Positions 18,871-28,735 of a DNA stretch of 64,000 nt are shown piece by piece. This stretch comes from Comamonas sp. BIGb0152. GTDB lineage: Bacteria > Pseudomonadota > Gammaproteobacteria > Burkholderiales > Burkholderiaceae_C. Under the pieces are notes generated by a model. That model was not told where the DNA came from. It worked only from the letters and a program-made list of their open reading frames with translations, and made no database searches. Location of the stretch: positions 62,001 through 126,000 of the forward strand of contig NZ_JANUDY010000006.1 of the NCBI RefSeq assembly GCF_024809975.1, given 5' to 3'. Position 1 is the first letter of the stretch, and each line of letters opens with the position of its first letter. The position numbers and the translations under genes were made by a program.

Positions 18871-19080
18871 CGCGCTGACGAAGGGGAGTAGCTCCCGTTG
18901 TTGCCTTGCCAGCGGCAAGCGCAGCGACATGTAATGCGTCGTCAGTACGAAGCCTCACGGCTTCCGGCGCGTTAGGTTCATGGCCCACATGATCTGAGCA
19001 AGACCTTTGAAAACCATGGTGCCGCACCACAGGTCTTCGAAGCTACTGCCCGGCTGTTGGCTATTTCTAGCGCCAACGCT
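18871..19080 (+). ncRNA. yybP-ykoY (Mn2+) riboswitch leader of the TerC gene
   Basis: The 467-base gap before the TerC gene contains the hallmark loops of this family: AAGGGGAGTAGCTCCCG (18881 onward), a GTCGTCA/TGACGA pairing, the hairpins GAAGCCTCACGGCTTC and AAGACCT...AGGTCTT, and the second conserved loop CTACTGCCCGGC near 19044. The class binds Mn2+ and turns on Mn export or TerC-like genes, which fits the downstream gene. The boundaries are approximate. Confidence 0.85.
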
Positions 19081-19170
19081 GAACAACGTCGCCTCCCTGA
19101 CTTGTAACGACACCCCACCGGATGGCCTGTGCATGGTGCATGGGCTGCCTTTTAAAAATTAGGTGCTTAC

Positions 19171-19914
19171 ATGGACTTGGATTTTCTGACGCACGCGCCC
19201 TTCTGGATCGCACTGGGCCAAATCATCATCATCGACATCCTGCTTGGCGGGGATAACGCGGTGGTGATTGCGCTGGCTTGCCGCAAACTGCCCCCCGACC
19301 TGCGCCGCAAAGGCATTCTCTTTGGTACCGCCGGCGCGATTGTGCTGCGCGTCATCCTGATCGCGTTTGCGATGTTCCTGCTGGCCCTGCCTTTCCTGAA
19401 GTTTGTCGGCGCCATCTTGCTGTTCTGGATCGGCGTCAAGCTGCTGGTGCCTGAGGACGAAGAACACGGCAACATCCAAGGCAGCGACCGCCTGTTTGCC
19501 GCCATCAAGACCATCATCGTGGCCGACCTGGTCATGAGCGTGGACAACGTCATCGCCATCGCCGGTGCCGCACAGAACGCCGGTGAAGAACACCACATGC
19601 TGCTCATCATCCTGGGCCTGCTGATCTCGATCCCGATCATCGTCTGGGGCAGCCAGCTGGTCATCAAGCTGATGGAGCGCTTCCCCATGGTCATCACCGC
19701 CGGCGGCATGCTGCTGGGCTGGATTGCGGGTGGCATGCTGATCTCCGACCCCGTGTTTGCCAACCCCGACAAGTGGACCTGGATGTTCAAGATCGACCAG
19801 GGCAAGACCTTGCACTACGCAGCCGCTGCTGCAGGCGCACTGTTTGTGCTGGCGGTGGGCAAATGGCTGGCCAACAAAAAAGCCAAGGAACTCCCGGCGG
19901 CCAACGTACACTAA
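19171..19914 (+). CDS. TerC family integral membrane protein (riboswitch-controlled)
   Basis: The 247-residue protein has about seven hydrophobic helices and the two acidic repeats of the family, DILLGGDNAVVIALACR (about 20-36) and LVMSVDNVIAIAGAAQ (about 115-130). Both Asp residues lie in membrane helices and probably form the metal site. TerC/YkoY/Alx-type proteins export Mn2+ or supply it to secreted enzymes. The Mn2+ riboswitch upstream supports that role here. The ribosome binding site is AGGTG eight bases before ATG. A second TerC protein lies at 25864-26550 without the riboswitch. Confidence 0.93.
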   Translation: MDLDFLTHAPFWIALGQIIIIDILLGGDNAVVIALACRKLPPDLRRKGILFGTAGAIVLRVILIAFAMFLLALPFLKFVGAILLFWIGVKLLVPEDEEHGNIQGSDRLFAAIKTIIVADLVMSVDNVIAIAGAAQNAGEEHHMLLIILGLLISIPIIVWGSQLVIKLMERFPMVITAGGMLLGWIAGGMLISDPVFANPDKWTWMFKIDQGKTLHYAAAAAGALFVLAVGKWLANKKAKELPAANVH

Positions 19915-19981
19915 GCCCATACCCGCCCTCTATCACCACTGCTGGCAGCCCCACGCTGCCAGCCCCACTTAGGCCACTTGG

Positions 19982-20416
19982 ATGAACGTAAAGATAGTCT
20001 TTGTAGATGATGCCGCCTTTGCCCTGCAGCGCTTGAACGAGTGCGCAACCATCAACGACGAGCACTGGGTGCTGGTGGCTTGCGCCCCCAAGATCACCCG
20101 CAGGGCCAGCCGCTGGGGCAATCGCAGCACCCTCGAAAAGTGGCGCAACAAGTGGGCCAAGAACCTGTTTGAGGGCCTGATCCCGCAAAGCACGCAACTG
20201 CAGCGCGCCCGCGTCTCGACCCACATCTCGGAAGTCAGCGTTCAGCAAATGACCGCCCAACTGCATGCCGAGTACCCCCAGGCCGAAGTCCTCGACTGGC
20301 GCCGCCCCAAAGCCATCTCGGAGCCGCCATCGGCCGACTTTGTGCCGCGTCCAGCCAAGCTGGCAGGGTCGTTGTTGGGGATTTTGGGTGTTTGCTTTAC
20401 GTTGGCGCTGGATTAA
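19982..20416 (+). CDS. Conserved hypothetical protein (144 aa)
   Basis: I do not recognise a named family. The protein starts MNVKIVFVDDAAFALQRLNE, has a basic central part (KITRRASRWGNRSTLEKWRNK), and ends in a proline-rich stretch followed by one hydrophobic helix (LAGSLLGILGVCFTLALD). It is therefore probably a tail-anchored cytoplasmic protein. It follows the TerC gene by about 70 bases and may share its transcript. A clear terminator comes after it. Codon use matches its neighbours, so it is likely real. Confidence 0.65.
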   Translation: MNVKIVFVDDAAFALQRLNECATINDEHWVLVACAPKITRRASRWGNRSTLEKWRNKWAKNLFEGLIPQSTQLQRARVSTHISEVSVQQMTAQLHAEYPQAEVLDWRRPKAISEPPSADFVPRPAKLAGSLLGILGVCFTLALD

Positions 20417-20451
20417 TTCACTGCGCGTACAGCAACAACTGCCACCACACC

Positions 20452-20473
20452 AAGCACCTTCGGGTGCTTTTTT
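20452..20473 (+). terminator. Rho-independent terminator
   Basis: AAGCACC-TTCG-GGTGCTT is a 7-bp stem with a stable UUCG loop, followed by T residues. It ends the TerC/hypothetical transcript. Confidence 0.85.
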
Positions 20474-20553
20474 CATGGCCATGCAGCCTCGCTGACCTTG
20501 CGTTTGATCTCGCCTCATACACAGCCAGTCCGCTATCCGCTATGCTGCAAGCC

Positions 20554-20910
20554 ATGAAACTCATCCTCAAATGGCTGCTCTCCGCAGTCGCCCTGCTCTG
20601 TGTCGCCTACCTCTACAGTGGCGTGGAAATCCGCAGCTTTGGCGCGGCGCTGATTGCGGCGCTGCTGATAGGGCTGTGCAATGCCATCGTGCGCCCGGTA
20701 CTGATCGTGCTGACCCTGCCCGTCACCATCCTCACCTTGGGCCTGTTCATCTTTGTCATCAATGCATTGATGTTCTGGGCCGCGTCCGGTATCGCGGGCA
20801 GCGGTTTCGTGGTGCACGGCTTTTGGGCCGCACTGATCGGCTCGGTGCTCTACTCCATCATCAGCCTGGTCATCGAATCACTTACGGGCCGCCTGCTCCT
20901 TGGCAAGTGA
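20554..20910 (+). CDS. Phage holin family 4 / YvlD-like membrane protein
   Basis: About 118 residues form four hydrophobic helices with the family pattern NAIVRPVLIVLTLPVTILTLGLFIFVINALMFW (given here as a description of residues about 45-77, with RP and LPVT the key residues). Despite the Pfam name, most members are chromosomal envelope proteins, and nothing phage-like lies nearby. Two ATGs are close together (20542 and 20554); the second was chosen because GCAAG precedes it. Its 3' end overlaps the convergent protease gene by 33 bases. Confidence 0.8.
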   Translation: MKLILKWLLSAVALLCVAYLYSGVEIRSFGAALIAALLIGLCNAIVRPVLIVLTLPVTILTLGLFIFVINALMFWAASGIAGSGFVVHGFWAALIGSVLYSIISLVIESLTGRLLLGK

Positions 20911-22608
20911 TTGCATCTCGCGCAAGCGGGTGTCGATGATCGAGGCCTCGTAGTAGTCATTGCGGTTCTGGCTGCTTCGCGCCATGTCCTGGCCGGCGCG
21001 CAGTCGGTCTACTGCGGCGGCATAGTCATACTGTGCGGCGCGGCTTTCGGCCTCGGCACGGATGGCACGCAGCGGCTGGCTCTGCTGGCGCAGCACCCAT
21101 GACAGTGCCAACCAGGCGCCCACATCCTTGGGCCACTGCGCCACCAAGGTTTGCAACCGGCTGCTGGTCTGGTGCAGCACATCACCATAAGCAGCCACCT
21201 CTGATGCAGGCAGCTGTGCCAGCGCTTGCGCCGCAAGCATCAACGCTGGCCGGCCGGCATCATCCGCCACCACCGCCTTCACTTCCGGCAGCAGCACATC
21301 ATTCGTGCTGTCCTGGATGCTCAGCGACTTGTCCGATCCCCGCGTGATGACCGCATCGTTGACTAGCCCGGTCATCGCGTTGCTCACCGTTACCGAAGTG
21401 CTGCCAGCCTTGCCGGGCTGCGCCTTGGCCGGCTGCATCTTGGCCAGCGCCGCCAGTGCTGCCAGTGCCTCTTGGGGCTGGCGTTGGTGCACCGCCAAAT
21501 CAGCGCGCAATAACTGCGCCTCACGCAAGGCATCCGGAAAGGCCTGCACCAGGCGATCGAGCTGGTCCAGCGCGGTACGCGCCTCCGCCTGGCGCCCCAA
21601 CTGGCTCTGCGACATGGCAGCCAGGTACCAACCACCGGCTTGCTGGTCGGCAGATCGGCCGGCAAATTCGGCCGTTGCCGTCAGATCCACCCATTGCTGC
21701 AATACGCGGGGCTCGGGCTTGGACAAAACCCGTGCGCGGGCCGACATCATCTGCGCCACCATGCCCGTGTCCTGAGGCTTGCGCGCCGCCCCCGCTGGCA
21801 GGCGCGATTGCATATCGGCAATGCGCTCGGTCGTCAGCGGGTGGCTGCGCAAATACGGCCAGCTGCCATTGTCATTCATGCGGTTGGCTTGCTGCAGCTT
21901 CTCGAACATACTGACAAAACCGGCCTGCGAATAGCCTGCAGGCGGCATCAGGCTCATGCCAGTGCGGTCGGCCTCTCGTTCCATATCGCGAGAAAAGTTC
22001 AGCTGGGACTGAATCACCGCCGCCGAGCTGCCTACCATCAAGGCCTGCGCGGCCGCCGGGTTTTTGCTGGCCGCCAGCGCTCCGAGAATCATGCCCGCAA
22101 TCATCACTGGCGTCATCCGCGACTGGCGGGCCAGCATGCGCGCAATATGGCGCTGGGTGATGTGGCTCATCTCGTGGGCCAGCACAGAGGCCAACTCATC
22201 GCGGCTGCCCACAACGCCCACCAAACCGGTCTGCACGCCCATAAAGCCTCCCGGCAATGCAAAGGCGTTCACCGTTGCATCCTGGATCAGCATCACCTGC
22301 CAGGCAAAGCGCTCCTGCAGTTCAGACGTCAAGGTGCCGCGCTGCCGCGCTGCCAGCATCAGCTCCTGCCAGATGCCGTTGACGTATTCATAAAGGATCG
22401 CGTCATCGAGAAACTGCGGATCGCGATAGATCTCGCGCGCAATGTCATCGCCCAGGCGCCGCTCCTCGCTGGTAGTCATCTCGGCGCCCTCGCCCATCGC
22501 TGGCAAGCTCGTGTCGGCCCGCGCCTGCATGGGGGCCAGTGCCGTGACTGCAACCATATGGGCTGCCAGCAGGGCAGACGCTGTGCGTTTAAAAAACCAT
22601 GTATTCAT
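20878..22608 (-). CDS. M48 family metalloprotease with TPR region (BepA-like)
   Basis: This periplasmic zinc protease has 576 residues. It has a signal peptide (cleavage near ALAPMQARA-D), the zinc motif HEMSHITQRH near 145, the third ligand region EREADRTGM near 210, and a long helical TPR-like C-terminal half. BepA/YfgC assists folding or degradation of outer-membrane proteins such as LptD. This protein is longer than E. coli BepA (487), mostly in the C-terminal region. The start ATG at 22608 begins the signal peptide directly. Confidence 0.9.
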   Translation of the reverse strand: MNTWFFKRTASALLAAHMVAVTALAPMQARADTSLPAMGEGAEMTTSEERRLGDDIAREIYRDPQFLDDAILYEYVNGIWQELMLAARQRGTLTSELQERFAWQVMLIQDATVNAFALPGGFMGVQTGLVGVVGSRDELASVLAHEMSHITQRHIARMLARQSRMTPVMIAGMILGALAASKNPAAAQALMVGSSAAVIQSQLNFSRDMEREADRTGMSLMPPAGYSQAGFVSMFEKLQQANRMNDNGSWPYLRSHPLTTERIADMQSRLPAGAARKPQDTGMVAQMMSARARVLSKPEPRVLQQWVDLTATAEFAGRSADQQAGGWYLAAMSQSQLGRQAEARTALDQLDRLVQAFPDALREAQLLRADLAVHQRQPQEALAALAALAKMQPAKAQPGKAGSTSVTVSNAMTGLVNDAVITRGSDKSLSIQDSTNDVLLPEVKAVVADDAGRPALMLAAQALAQLPASEVAAYGDVLHQTSSRLQTLVAQWPKDVGAWLALSWVLRQQSQPLRAIRAEAESRAAQYDYAAAVDRLRAGQDMARSSQNRNDYYEASIIDTRLREMQSLAKEQAARK

Positions 22609-22771
22609 TCAAAATTCCGTGCGGCAGCAGATGCTGAATCTGAATCAAGCCAGAGGGAGGCCAGAGCGGGCTCCTGACCATCAGGCATGAACGCCAACAC
22701 GTATGATGAAGCACCATTGCACAAGTTGCACCCTGTATTGCGGCTTGTGACGTTTTGAACCCGGAAGCACC

Positions 22772-23248
22772 ATGACTGAACTCACCCATTTTGACGCCCA
22801 GGGCCAGGCCCATATGGTCGATGTAGGCGCTAAGCCTAACACCCATCGCATTGCGATTGCAGAGGGCTTTATCACCATGCAGGCTGCCACCTTGGACATC
22901 ATTGCCGCGGGCACCGCCAAAAAAGGGGATGTGCTGGGGATTGCGCGCATCGCCGGCATCATGGCGGCAAAGAAGACCAGTGAGCTGATACCCCTGTGCC
23001 ACCCGATTGCGCTGACCAAGGTGGCGGTGGATTTTGAGCTGTTACCTGAAAAGAGTGCTGTGCGGTGCGAAGTTAGAACAGAAACCGTCGGCCCCACTGG
23101 TGTTGAAATGGAAGCCTTGACCGCTGTGCAAGTAGCGTTGTTGACTATTTATGACATGTGCAAGGCTGTGGATAAGGCGATGACGATAAATGACGTGATT
23201 TTACTGATAAAGCAGGGCGGGAAATCAGCATCTGCAATATCCAAATAA
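22772..23248 (+). CDS. moaC: Cyclic pyranopterin monophosphate synthase
   Basis: MoaC converts 3',8-cyclo-7,8-dihydro-GTP to cyclic pyranopterin monophosphate in molybdenum cofactor synthesis. All 158 residues align in style: [34 protein letters not shown] and [20 protein letters not shown], ending in the [18 protein letters not shown] segment. It is not clustered with other moa genes. The last 60 bases become AT-rich towards the tfpZ region. Upstream I see no molybdenum-cofactor riboswitch. Confidence 0.96.
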   Translation: MTELTHFDAQGQAHMVDVGAKPNTHRIAIAEGFITMQAATLDIIAAGTAKKGDVLGIARIAGIMAAKKTSELIPLCHPIALTKVAVDFELLPEKSAVRCEVRTETVGPTGVEMEALTAVQVALLTIYDMCKAVDKAMTINDVILLIKQGGKSASAISK

Positions 23249-23296
23249 ATATAATTAATTAAGTTATCATTTAAAATAAATTCAAAGAATTTATTT

Positions 23297-24049
23297 TTAC
23301 CACCCATTAATTTGCATATATCCAACAATTTCTGTAGTATTTTTATTCAACAATACAACCCAATCAACATCATTAAACCCCACCAATGGAATATAAATAA
23401 TACCACTAATATCTAATTTCGATCCCCCCTTCAAAAACTGATTAATCTGCTCTTTCTCTTTCAATAGATTTAGCAATGGCTTACCAGACTTTTTTAACTG
23501 AATATCTACATCTCTATAAGGAATCCATCGATCAGGTTGATATGCGGGGTGTATACCGTTCAGCGCGTCCCTAACACTATTCATGAAATTTGGATCAGTT
23601 CCTTGATATATCTTCACCCCTATTGGTTTTGGCCCCGACCAACTTAATTTAGGAATATCTTGGGATGTCAAACTCATTTTGGAAAAATCAATATCTGCCA
23701 TACTAACAACGCGAAATCTGTTGCCCTCAAAGGCAATATACACAGGCCGAGATTTAGCAAGAGCATACACCCCATAGGTCAACGCGCTAATCTGAATCAA
23801 TACAATTACCGCCATATCTCGCGCAAGCTCAGATCTTGTCTTCGATGACTTCCATATAACCAAGGTCAAAATAGGTCCGCAAATAATATCAATTACCACC
23901 ATCAGAAAAAATAAATCTTTTCCACCTTGAATATCATAAAATGGCCGAGGATACCAAACTAAAAAAATTACAGCTGCAATTGCGGCCACCACTAATACAC
24001 TAGCAATGAAATGTAAACCTGCGACTCTAAAAGCGGATTTAATACGCAT
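23297..24049 (-). CDS. tfpZ: TfpX/TfpZ family type IV pilin accessory protein
   Basis: The 250-residue protein has the N-terminal membrane helices of the family (about 9-30, 42-65 and 75-95, with WYPRPFYDIQGGKDLFFLMVV between them). A soluble periplasmic part ends LNKNTTEIVGYMQINGW. TfpX/TfpZ proteins assist surface assembly of a particular pilin and are encoded just downstream of it, as here. The gene is strikingly AT-rich for this genome, suggesting transfer. A hairpin with T runs separates it from pilA, so it is probably expressed by partial readthrough. ATG at 24049 was chosen over an upstream frame covering the hairpin. Confidence 0.88.
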   Translation of the reverse strand: MRIKSAFRVAGLHFIASVLVVAAIAAVIFLVWYPRPFYDIQGGKDLFFLMVVIDIICGPILTLVIWKSSKTRSELARDMAVIVLIQISALTYGVYALAKSRPVYIAFEGNRFRVVSMADIDFSKMSLTSQDIPKLSWSGPKPIGVKIYQGTDPNFMNSVRDALNGIHPAYQPDRWIPYRDVDIQLKKSGKPLLNLLKEKEQINQFLKGGSKLDISGIIYIPLVGFNDVDWVVLLNKNTTEIVGYMQINGW

Positions 24050-24064
24050 TTGTAAAATAATAAA

Positions 24065-24088
24065 AAAAAGCGCCCAAAGGCGCTTTTT
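24065..24088 (-). terminator. Hairpin between pilA and tfpZ, probable attenuator
   Basis: AAAAAGCGCC-N4-GGCGCTTTTT can form a stem on either strand. On the minus strand it ends most pilA transcripts while letting some readthrough reach tfpZ. Confidence 0.8.
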
Positions 24089-24104
24089 GTATTTATAAGA
24101 AATT

Positions 24105-24611
24105 TTACTTGCACTCGGAAGGTGCATATTTCGCCAACAAGGTACCTGCAGTTACACCAGTAAAACCAGCTGCACCAGCACCCGCAGCTGCGCAACGCCA
24201 AGCTACCGATTCTGCGGGTGGGGTGAACGCAGCACCTGCTGCTGCAGGCAAAGCCGTACCAATAGGAGCATTAGGCGTAAAAGTAACGGTACCGGCACCA
24301 GCTGCAGCGGTCGTAGTCATCGTGATAATACCAGTATCGGCAGCGATCGTCACGTCTTGAGTATTTTTCGTAGCCGTACCAAATGCCCATTGACCAGCAT
24401 AACCTTGTGCATCGGCATTTGAGTTACCTGCAGCCAACACATCAGCCACTTGCCCCTTAGCTGCTCCAGCTTGAACCAGACCTTCAGCTACACGAGCGCG
24501 AACAGTGTAATCTTGGTAAGCAGGCAGCGCCACAGCAGCCAAAATACCGATAATCGCCACAACGATCATCAGTTCGATCAGGGTGAAACCCTTTTGCATC
24601 TTACGCAGCAT
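24105..24611 (-). CDS. pilA: Type IV major pilin (PilA)
   Basis: This is a type IVa prepilin of 168 residues. A short leader (MLRKMQKG) is cut before [20 protein letters not shown] by prepilin peptidase, leaving N-methyl-phenylalanine and Glu5. The long N-terminal helix is followed by a small, alanine- and threonine-rich globular head. Two cysteines near the C terminus (WRC and PSEC) would form the disulfide loop. The ribosome binding site AGAGG precedes ATG. A sigma-54 promoter lies about 70 bases upstream of the start. The pilin and tfpZ form an exchangeable cassette. Confidence 0.95.
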   Translation of the reverse strand: MLRKMQKGFTLIELMIVVAIIGILAAVALPAYQDYTVRARVAEGLVQAGAAKGQVADVLAAGNSNADAQGYAGQWAFGTATKNTQDVTIAADTGIITMTTTAAAGAGTVTFTPNAPIGTALPAAAGAAFTPPAESVAWRCAAAGAGAAGFTGVTAGTLLAKYAPSECK

Positions 24612-24679
24612 GTTGAATCCTCTCTATGTAACCAGTGATTAGGTAGCCTTGTCGAGCGACTTGGCGTGCATCACTTATT

Positions 24680-24694
24680 GCAAGTGCTGTGCCA
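24680..24694 (-). promoter_or_regulatory. Sigma-54 promoter of pilA
   Basis: On the minus strand TGGCAC-N5-TTGC matches the -24/-12 consensus exactly (GG and GC correctly spaced). Transcription would start about 55-60 bases before the pilA ATG. Pilin genes in Pseudomonas and many betaproteobacteria depend on RpoN and PilRS, so this supports the pilin call. Confidence 0.88.
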
Positions 24695-24840
24695 ACTTTT
24701 AGCGCCAACGCATCTTGCGGCTTCGACTGACAAAAGTGCGGCGTTTTGTTAACTTATTGTGCAAGATGTTCATAAATGTCATCAATCTAAGTTTTCTGCC
24801 ATTTTTGTCACCTTTTGGCAGCCATGTGCATGGGACTCGA

Positions 24841-24866
24841 AAACAGAAACGGCACCCGAAGGTGCC
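24841..24866 (-). terminator. Probable terminator after the FHA gene
   Basis: On the minus strand GGCACC-TTCG-GGTGCC is followed by a T-rich stretch (GTTTCTGTTTT). It lies 49 bases after the FHA stop codon. Confidence 0.65.
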
Positions 24867-24914
24867 GCCGTCGCTGTGATACGCACTACAAACGCGAGCC
24901 TTGGGTCCAGAGCC

Positions 24915-25595
24915 CTACCCCCAAAACTCATAAGCCATCCCCGCCAGCTCAATCCGATCCCCCTTGCGCATCGACAGCCCCACGCCATTCAGCGCCTGCC
25001 CGTTCAACACCACATCGGCCGAGCCATCCACCTTGGTAGCGATATAGCCTTTGCCGCGCTTGGTCAGCGCAGCGACGGCGATACCAGGGCGGCCGACGGT
25101 GGTGACGACTTTGGACAGCATGATGTCTTCACTGGCACCACTGATGGCGCGCAGATAGGGGCTGGGGGTGTAGGGCTGCTCTTCGGCAGGGGGAAAGTCT
25201 GCAGGGACGGTGGGGGTGTCTTCGCCATGATCCGCATGCGCGGGCTTGGCCGTCAGGCTGCCGGCTTCGCTGGCGTGCATGAAGTGGCTTTCGGGCACGA
25301 GGGAGTTCATCAAAAAGCGGATGCGGCATTTGCCGATGTCGAGCAGATCACCGCTTTGCAGCACCTGGCGGCGCACTTTGAGGCCGTTGACGCGGGTGCC
25401 GTTGGTGCTGCCCAGGTCTTCGACGACGACGATGCCGATCTTTTTCTCATAGGTGAAGGCCACATGCTCGCCGCTGACCGCCATGTCGGTCAACACGATG
25501 TCGTTGGTGGAACGACGACCAAGGGTTGCCCTGGACTCTGTCAGCACGTAGTCCTGAACCACCACACCATCCAACGAAACTATGAGTCTTGGCAT
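24915..25595 (-). CDS. FHA domain protein
   Basis: The 226-residue protein has an N-terminal forkhead-associated domain (about 5-95) with the phosphothreonine-binding pattern GRRSTNDIVLTDMAVSGEH and LGSTNGTRVNG. A low-complexity linker follows, then a second, diverged FHA-like module (about 150-226, VGRPGIAVAALTKRGKGY, LNGQALNG). FHA domains read Ser/Thr phosphorylation, but no kinase gene is adjacent. The ATG at 25595 begins MPRLIVSLDG, and GAGG lies nine bases upstream. I cannot name its partner. Confidence 0.88.
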   Translation of the reverse strand: MPRLIVSLDGVVVQDYVLTESRATLGRRSTNDIVLTDMAVSGEHVAFTYEKKIGIVVVEDLGSTNGTRVNGLKVRRQVLQSGDLLDIGKCRIRFLMNSLVPESHFMHASEAGSLTAKPAHADHGEDTPTVPADFPPAEEQPYTPSPYLRAISGASEDIMLSKVVTTVGRPGIAVAALTKRGKGYIATKVDGSADVVLNGQALNGVGLSMRKGDRIELAGMAYEFWG

Positions 25596-25815
25596 ATTGA
25601 TAAACCTCGTTTCAATTATATGCAGATAAGCTATACAAATGACGTTTTCGATATACGGTTGACAAAGGATCACGATGTGTGGGGTGCTCCCGGTTTTTGG
25701 TTAAGGGTTTACCCTTTTCATGCCATCTGACTGACGCTGATCAATGTGCAGAAAGTTCGCGCTTGCCCCTGCGATCTTGCCGTGGCCCACGTGCACAGTC
25801 CGGCCCAGCAATGCG

Positions 25816-25836
25816 AAAAGCGCCCGAAGGCGCTTT
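25816..25836 (-). terminator. Probable terminator after the second TerC gene
   Basis: AAAGCGCC-CGAA-GGCGCTTT forms an 8-bp stem with T residues on the minus strand, 28 bases past the TerC stop. Confidence 0.7.
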
Positions 25837-25863
25837 GCTCTTGAGTGATGAGTAGGGAGTGGA

Positions 25864-26550
25864 CTATCCCTGCGCAGGCACCGTATTGCGCTTTTGCAGC
25901 CACAGCCCCAGGCCCACCACCAGTGCGGCACCGGCAGCAGCGGCCAGGTAGTGCAAGGCGGGGTTGGCTTCGACAAAGCCGTGCAGCAGCCTGTCGTTCA
26001 TGATGGTTTCGCCGCCCACCCAGCCGATGAGGCCGGCGCCCAGGATGATGATGACCGGGAAGCGCTCCATCAGCTTGATCATCAAGGTGGAGCCAAACAC
26101 CACCAGCGGGATGGAGATGGCCAGGCCCAGGATCAGCAGCAGCATATTGCCGCCAGCCGCTGCGGCCACCGCAATCACATTGTCCAGGCTCATCACCAAG
26201 TCGGCGATCAGGATGGTGCGGATGGCGGCCATCATCGTGCCGGTGCCCTTGCCCGCGCCCTCTTCCTCGTCATGGCTGGTCAGCAGCTGCAGGCCAATCC
26301 ACAGCAGCAGGCAACCGCCAACGATCTGCAGGAAGGACAGCTCCAAGAGCTTGGCGGCGACCACGGTCAGCAAGATGCGCAGCACCACGGCGGCGCCTGA
26401 GCCGAACATGATCGCTTTTCTTTGTTGTTCTGGGGGCAGGGAGCGCGCTGCGAGCGCGATGACAACGGCGTTGTCGCCCGAGAGAATGATGTTGATCCAG
26501 ATGATCTTCACCAGCCCGATCCAGAAGTCGGGATGATTGACGTAATCCAT
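25864..26550 (-). CDS. TerC family protein (YjbE-like), second copy
   Basis: The 228-residue membrane protein has the same two acidic motifs as the riboswitch-controlled paralogue (INIILSGDNAVVIALAAR and LVMSLDNVIAVAAAAGG) but a shorter loop between repeats. It belongs to the TerC/YjbE group linked to manganese or other divalent-metal handling at the membrane. No riboswitch-like leader lies upstream; only about 110 bases, with a hairpin, separate it from sucD. So the two paralogues are probably regulated differently. A terminator follows the stop. Confidence 0.9.
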   Translation of the reverse strand: MDYVNHPDFWIGLVKIIWINIILSGDNAVVIALAARSLPPEQQRKAIMFGSGAAVVLRILLTVVAAKLLELSFLQIVGGCLLLWIGLQLLTSHDEEEGAGKGTGTMMAAIRTILIADLVMSLDNVIAVAAAAGGNMLLLILGLAISIPLVVFGSTLMIKLMERFPVIIILGAGLIGWVGGETIMNDRLLHGFVEANPALHYLAAAAGAALVVGLGLWLQKRNTVPAQG

Positions 26551-26574
26551 AGGTGCTCCGTAGTTATGAATAAA

Positions 26575-26609
26575 GACGCCAGACCGGTACGATCTGGCGT
26601 CTTCTTTTT
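26575..26609. terminator. Hairpin between sucD and the TerC gene
   Basis: GACGCCAGA (26575-26583) pairs with TCTGGCGTC (26593-26601), with T or A tracts on both sides. On the minus strand it would end the sucCD transcript. Confidence 0.8.
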
Positions 26610-26661
26610 ATGGAGTACGCAGTTTAGCGGGGCATGCCGCCCCTGGCATGCGTAATTTTGC

Positions 26662-27558
26662 TTACTTCAGCAGGCCTTGCAGCAGGCGGCCCATTTCGGA
26701 TGGGTTGCGGGTGATGGTGAAACCACACTCTTCCATGATCGCCAGCTTGGCATCTGCCGTGTCGGCGCCGCCGGAGATCAGCGCGCCAGCGTGGCCCATG
26801 CGCTTGCCGGGGGGAGCCGTCACACCAGCAATGAAGCCCACAACCGGCTTCTTCATGTTGGCCTTGCACCAGAGAGCCGCTTCGGCTTCGTCCGGACCGC
26901 CGATTTCGCCGATCATGATCACCGCGTCGGTGTTCGGATCGTCGTTGAAGGCGCGCATCACGTCGATGTGCTTGAGACCATTGATGGGGTCACCACCGAT
27001 ACCGACGGCCGACGACTGGCCAATGCCCAGCTCGGTCAGCTGTGCCACGGCTTCATAGGTCAGGGTGCCCGAACGGCTCACCACACCGATACGGCCTGGC
27101 TTGTGGATGTGACCGGGCATGATGCCGATCTTGATTTCACCGGGGGTAATCAGGCCTGGGCAGTTAGGGCCCAGCAGCAAGGTCTTCTTGCCGCCAGCCG
27201 ATTCCTTGGCCTTCATCTTGTTGCGCACTTCCAGCATGTCGCGCACAGGGATGCCTTCGGTGATGCAGATGGCCAGGTCCAGGTCGGCTTCCACCGCTTC
27301 CCAGATGGCAGCTGCAGCGCCAGCCGGTGGCACATAGATCACGGACACGGTGGCACCGGTGTCCTTGGCAGCGTCCTTGACCGAACCGTAGATTGGGATG
27401 TCGAAAATCTTTTCGCCAGCCTTCTTGGGGTTCACGCCAGCGACGAAGCAGTTCTTGCCGTTCGCGTATTCCTGGCACTTTTCAGTGTGGAACTGGCCGG
27501 TCTTGCCGGTGATGCCTTGGGTAATGACTTTGGTGTCTTTATTGATATAGATAGACAT
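26662..27558 (-). CDS. sucD: Succinate-CoA ligase, alpha subunit
   Basis: SucD (298 residues) binds CoA through its N-terminal Rossmann domain ([18 protein letters not shown]; GTGxxG-type region replaced by TGKTG as in this family). It carries the phosphohistidine in the [17 protein letters not shown] segment near residue 250. With SucC it interconverts succinyl-CoA and succinate with phosphorylation of a nucleotide in the TCA cycle. It follows sucC by 16 bases, and the two form one operon. Confidence 0.97.
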   Translation of the reverse strand: MSIYINKDTKVITQGITGKTGQFHTEKCQEYANGKNCFVAGVNPKKAGEKIFDIPIYGSVKDAAKDTGATVSVIYVPPAGAAAAIWEAVEADLDLAICITEGIPVRDMLEVRNKMKAKESAGGKKTLLLGPNCPGLITPGEIKIGIMPGHIHKPGRIGVVSRSGTLTYEAVAQLTELGIGQSSAVGIGGDPINGLKHIDVMRAFNDDPNTDAVIMIGEIGGPDEAEAALWCKANMKKPVVGFIAGVTAPPGKRMGHAGALISGGADTADAKLAIMEECGFTITRNPSEMGRLLQGLLK

Positions 27559-27574
27559 GTGTGTTCTCCAGGGC

Positions 27575-28735
<1,161 letters not shown>

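Noticed and set aside
20554-20910. Prophage signal from the holin-family membrane protein
   Set aside because: No lysin, capsid, integrase or other phage gene is near; family 4 holin-like proteins are common chromosomal membrane proteins.
22609-22771. Molybdenum-cofactor riboswitch before moaC
   Set aside because: I looked for a structured leader but the 163-base gap has none of the conserved loops.
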